This document shows positions 45,013 to 45,069 of a stretch of 45,069 nt of DNA, piece after piece. The stretch comes from Crenothrix polyspora (GTDB lineage: Bacteria > Pseudomonadota > Gammaproteobacteria > Methylococcales > Methylomonadaceae). Where the stretch lies: contig NZ_FUKI01000148.1 in NCBI RefSeq assembly GCF_900163755.1, positions 1-45,069 on the forward strand, in the 5' to 3' direction. The notes beneath the pieces were generated by a model. It was given only the letters and a program-made list of their open reading frames with translations. It had not been told where the DNA came from and searched no databases. The stretch's first letter is position 1; each line of letters opens with the position of its first letter. A program made the position numbers and the translations under genes.

Positions 45013-45069
45013 TACAGCGTTTTCAACTTAGGACAGTTACAGCCACCGTTCGTGCTGAGCTTGTCGAAG
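45013..45069. repeat. Family B element, copy 3, cut by the window end
   Basis: The last 57 bases match 22652-22708 exactly as read, starting TACAGCGTTTTCAACTTAGG. The window stops inside the element, so its right half is not seen. Confidence 0.92.

Overview
The window reads as the chromosome of a gammaproteobacterium of moderate GC content. The gene set (ubiE-ubiJ-ubiB, pgm, xerD, coaX-birA, mnmG-rsmG-parA-parB, OmpA and Lpp-like envelope proteins) is gammaproteobacterial. The high load of short palindromic intergenic repeats, including a core close to TTCGTGCTGAGCTTGTCGAA, recalls Methylococcales methanotrophs. That placement is an impression: no methane-oxidation gene lies in the window.

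Layout. 1-1139: a HepT/MNT (HI0074/HI0073-type) toxin-antitoxin pair whose toxin gene is split by a 244-bp non-autonomous insertion element with 19-bp inverted ends and a 6-bp target duplication. 1452-4835: ubiquinone genes ubiE-ubiJ-ubiB and a DUF971 gene, all on the minus strand. 4880-9568: a Sel1-repeat protein, an ABM-fold protein, two lipoproteins, a small hydrolase, an M23 endopeptidase-like protein and a PHP phosphoesterase. 9565-14109: an ABC exporter, an N-carbamoylputrescine amidase-like protein and phosphoglucomutase. 14185-15374: an L,D-transpeptidase followed by two nearly identical Lpp/OprI-like lipoproteins ending in lysine. 15527-20365: TauE/SafE transporter, GnnA-like oxidoreductase and a large PAS-GGDEF-EAL protein. 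20859-27483: an LpxA-like acyltransferase, xerD, coaX, birA, a lipoprotein, a YccA-type BI-1 protein and two genes I do not recognise.

27954-35109 is a tight four-gene signalling operon: TonB-dependent receptor, YfiR-family periplasmic protein, hybrid histidine kinase with a CHASE8-like sensor region, and a REC-GGDEF-EAL response regulator. It reads as an outer-membrane-to-c-di-GMP relay. It resembles YfiBNR, but with a phosphorelay kinase where YfiN, a cyclase, would stand. This is the most interesting system in the window.

35260-40023: a 55-codon small gene, then mnmG-rsmG-parA-parB. An extra 88-codon gene between parA and parB encodes only a ParB-like N-terminus (a mini-ParB). 40249-40600 is a decayed IS66-type transposase end. 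40977-44640 carries an OmpA-family protein, an inositol-monophosphatase-family enzyme and a secreted beta-propeller protein.

Several repeat families punctuate the map: three copies of a 129-bp TA-flanked palindromic element (one supplies the last codons of coaX), two copies of a second element sharing its core, and several shorter hairpins. Starts were moved inward where homology, ribosome-binding sites or neighbouring stops favoured it. All homology statements are by eye.
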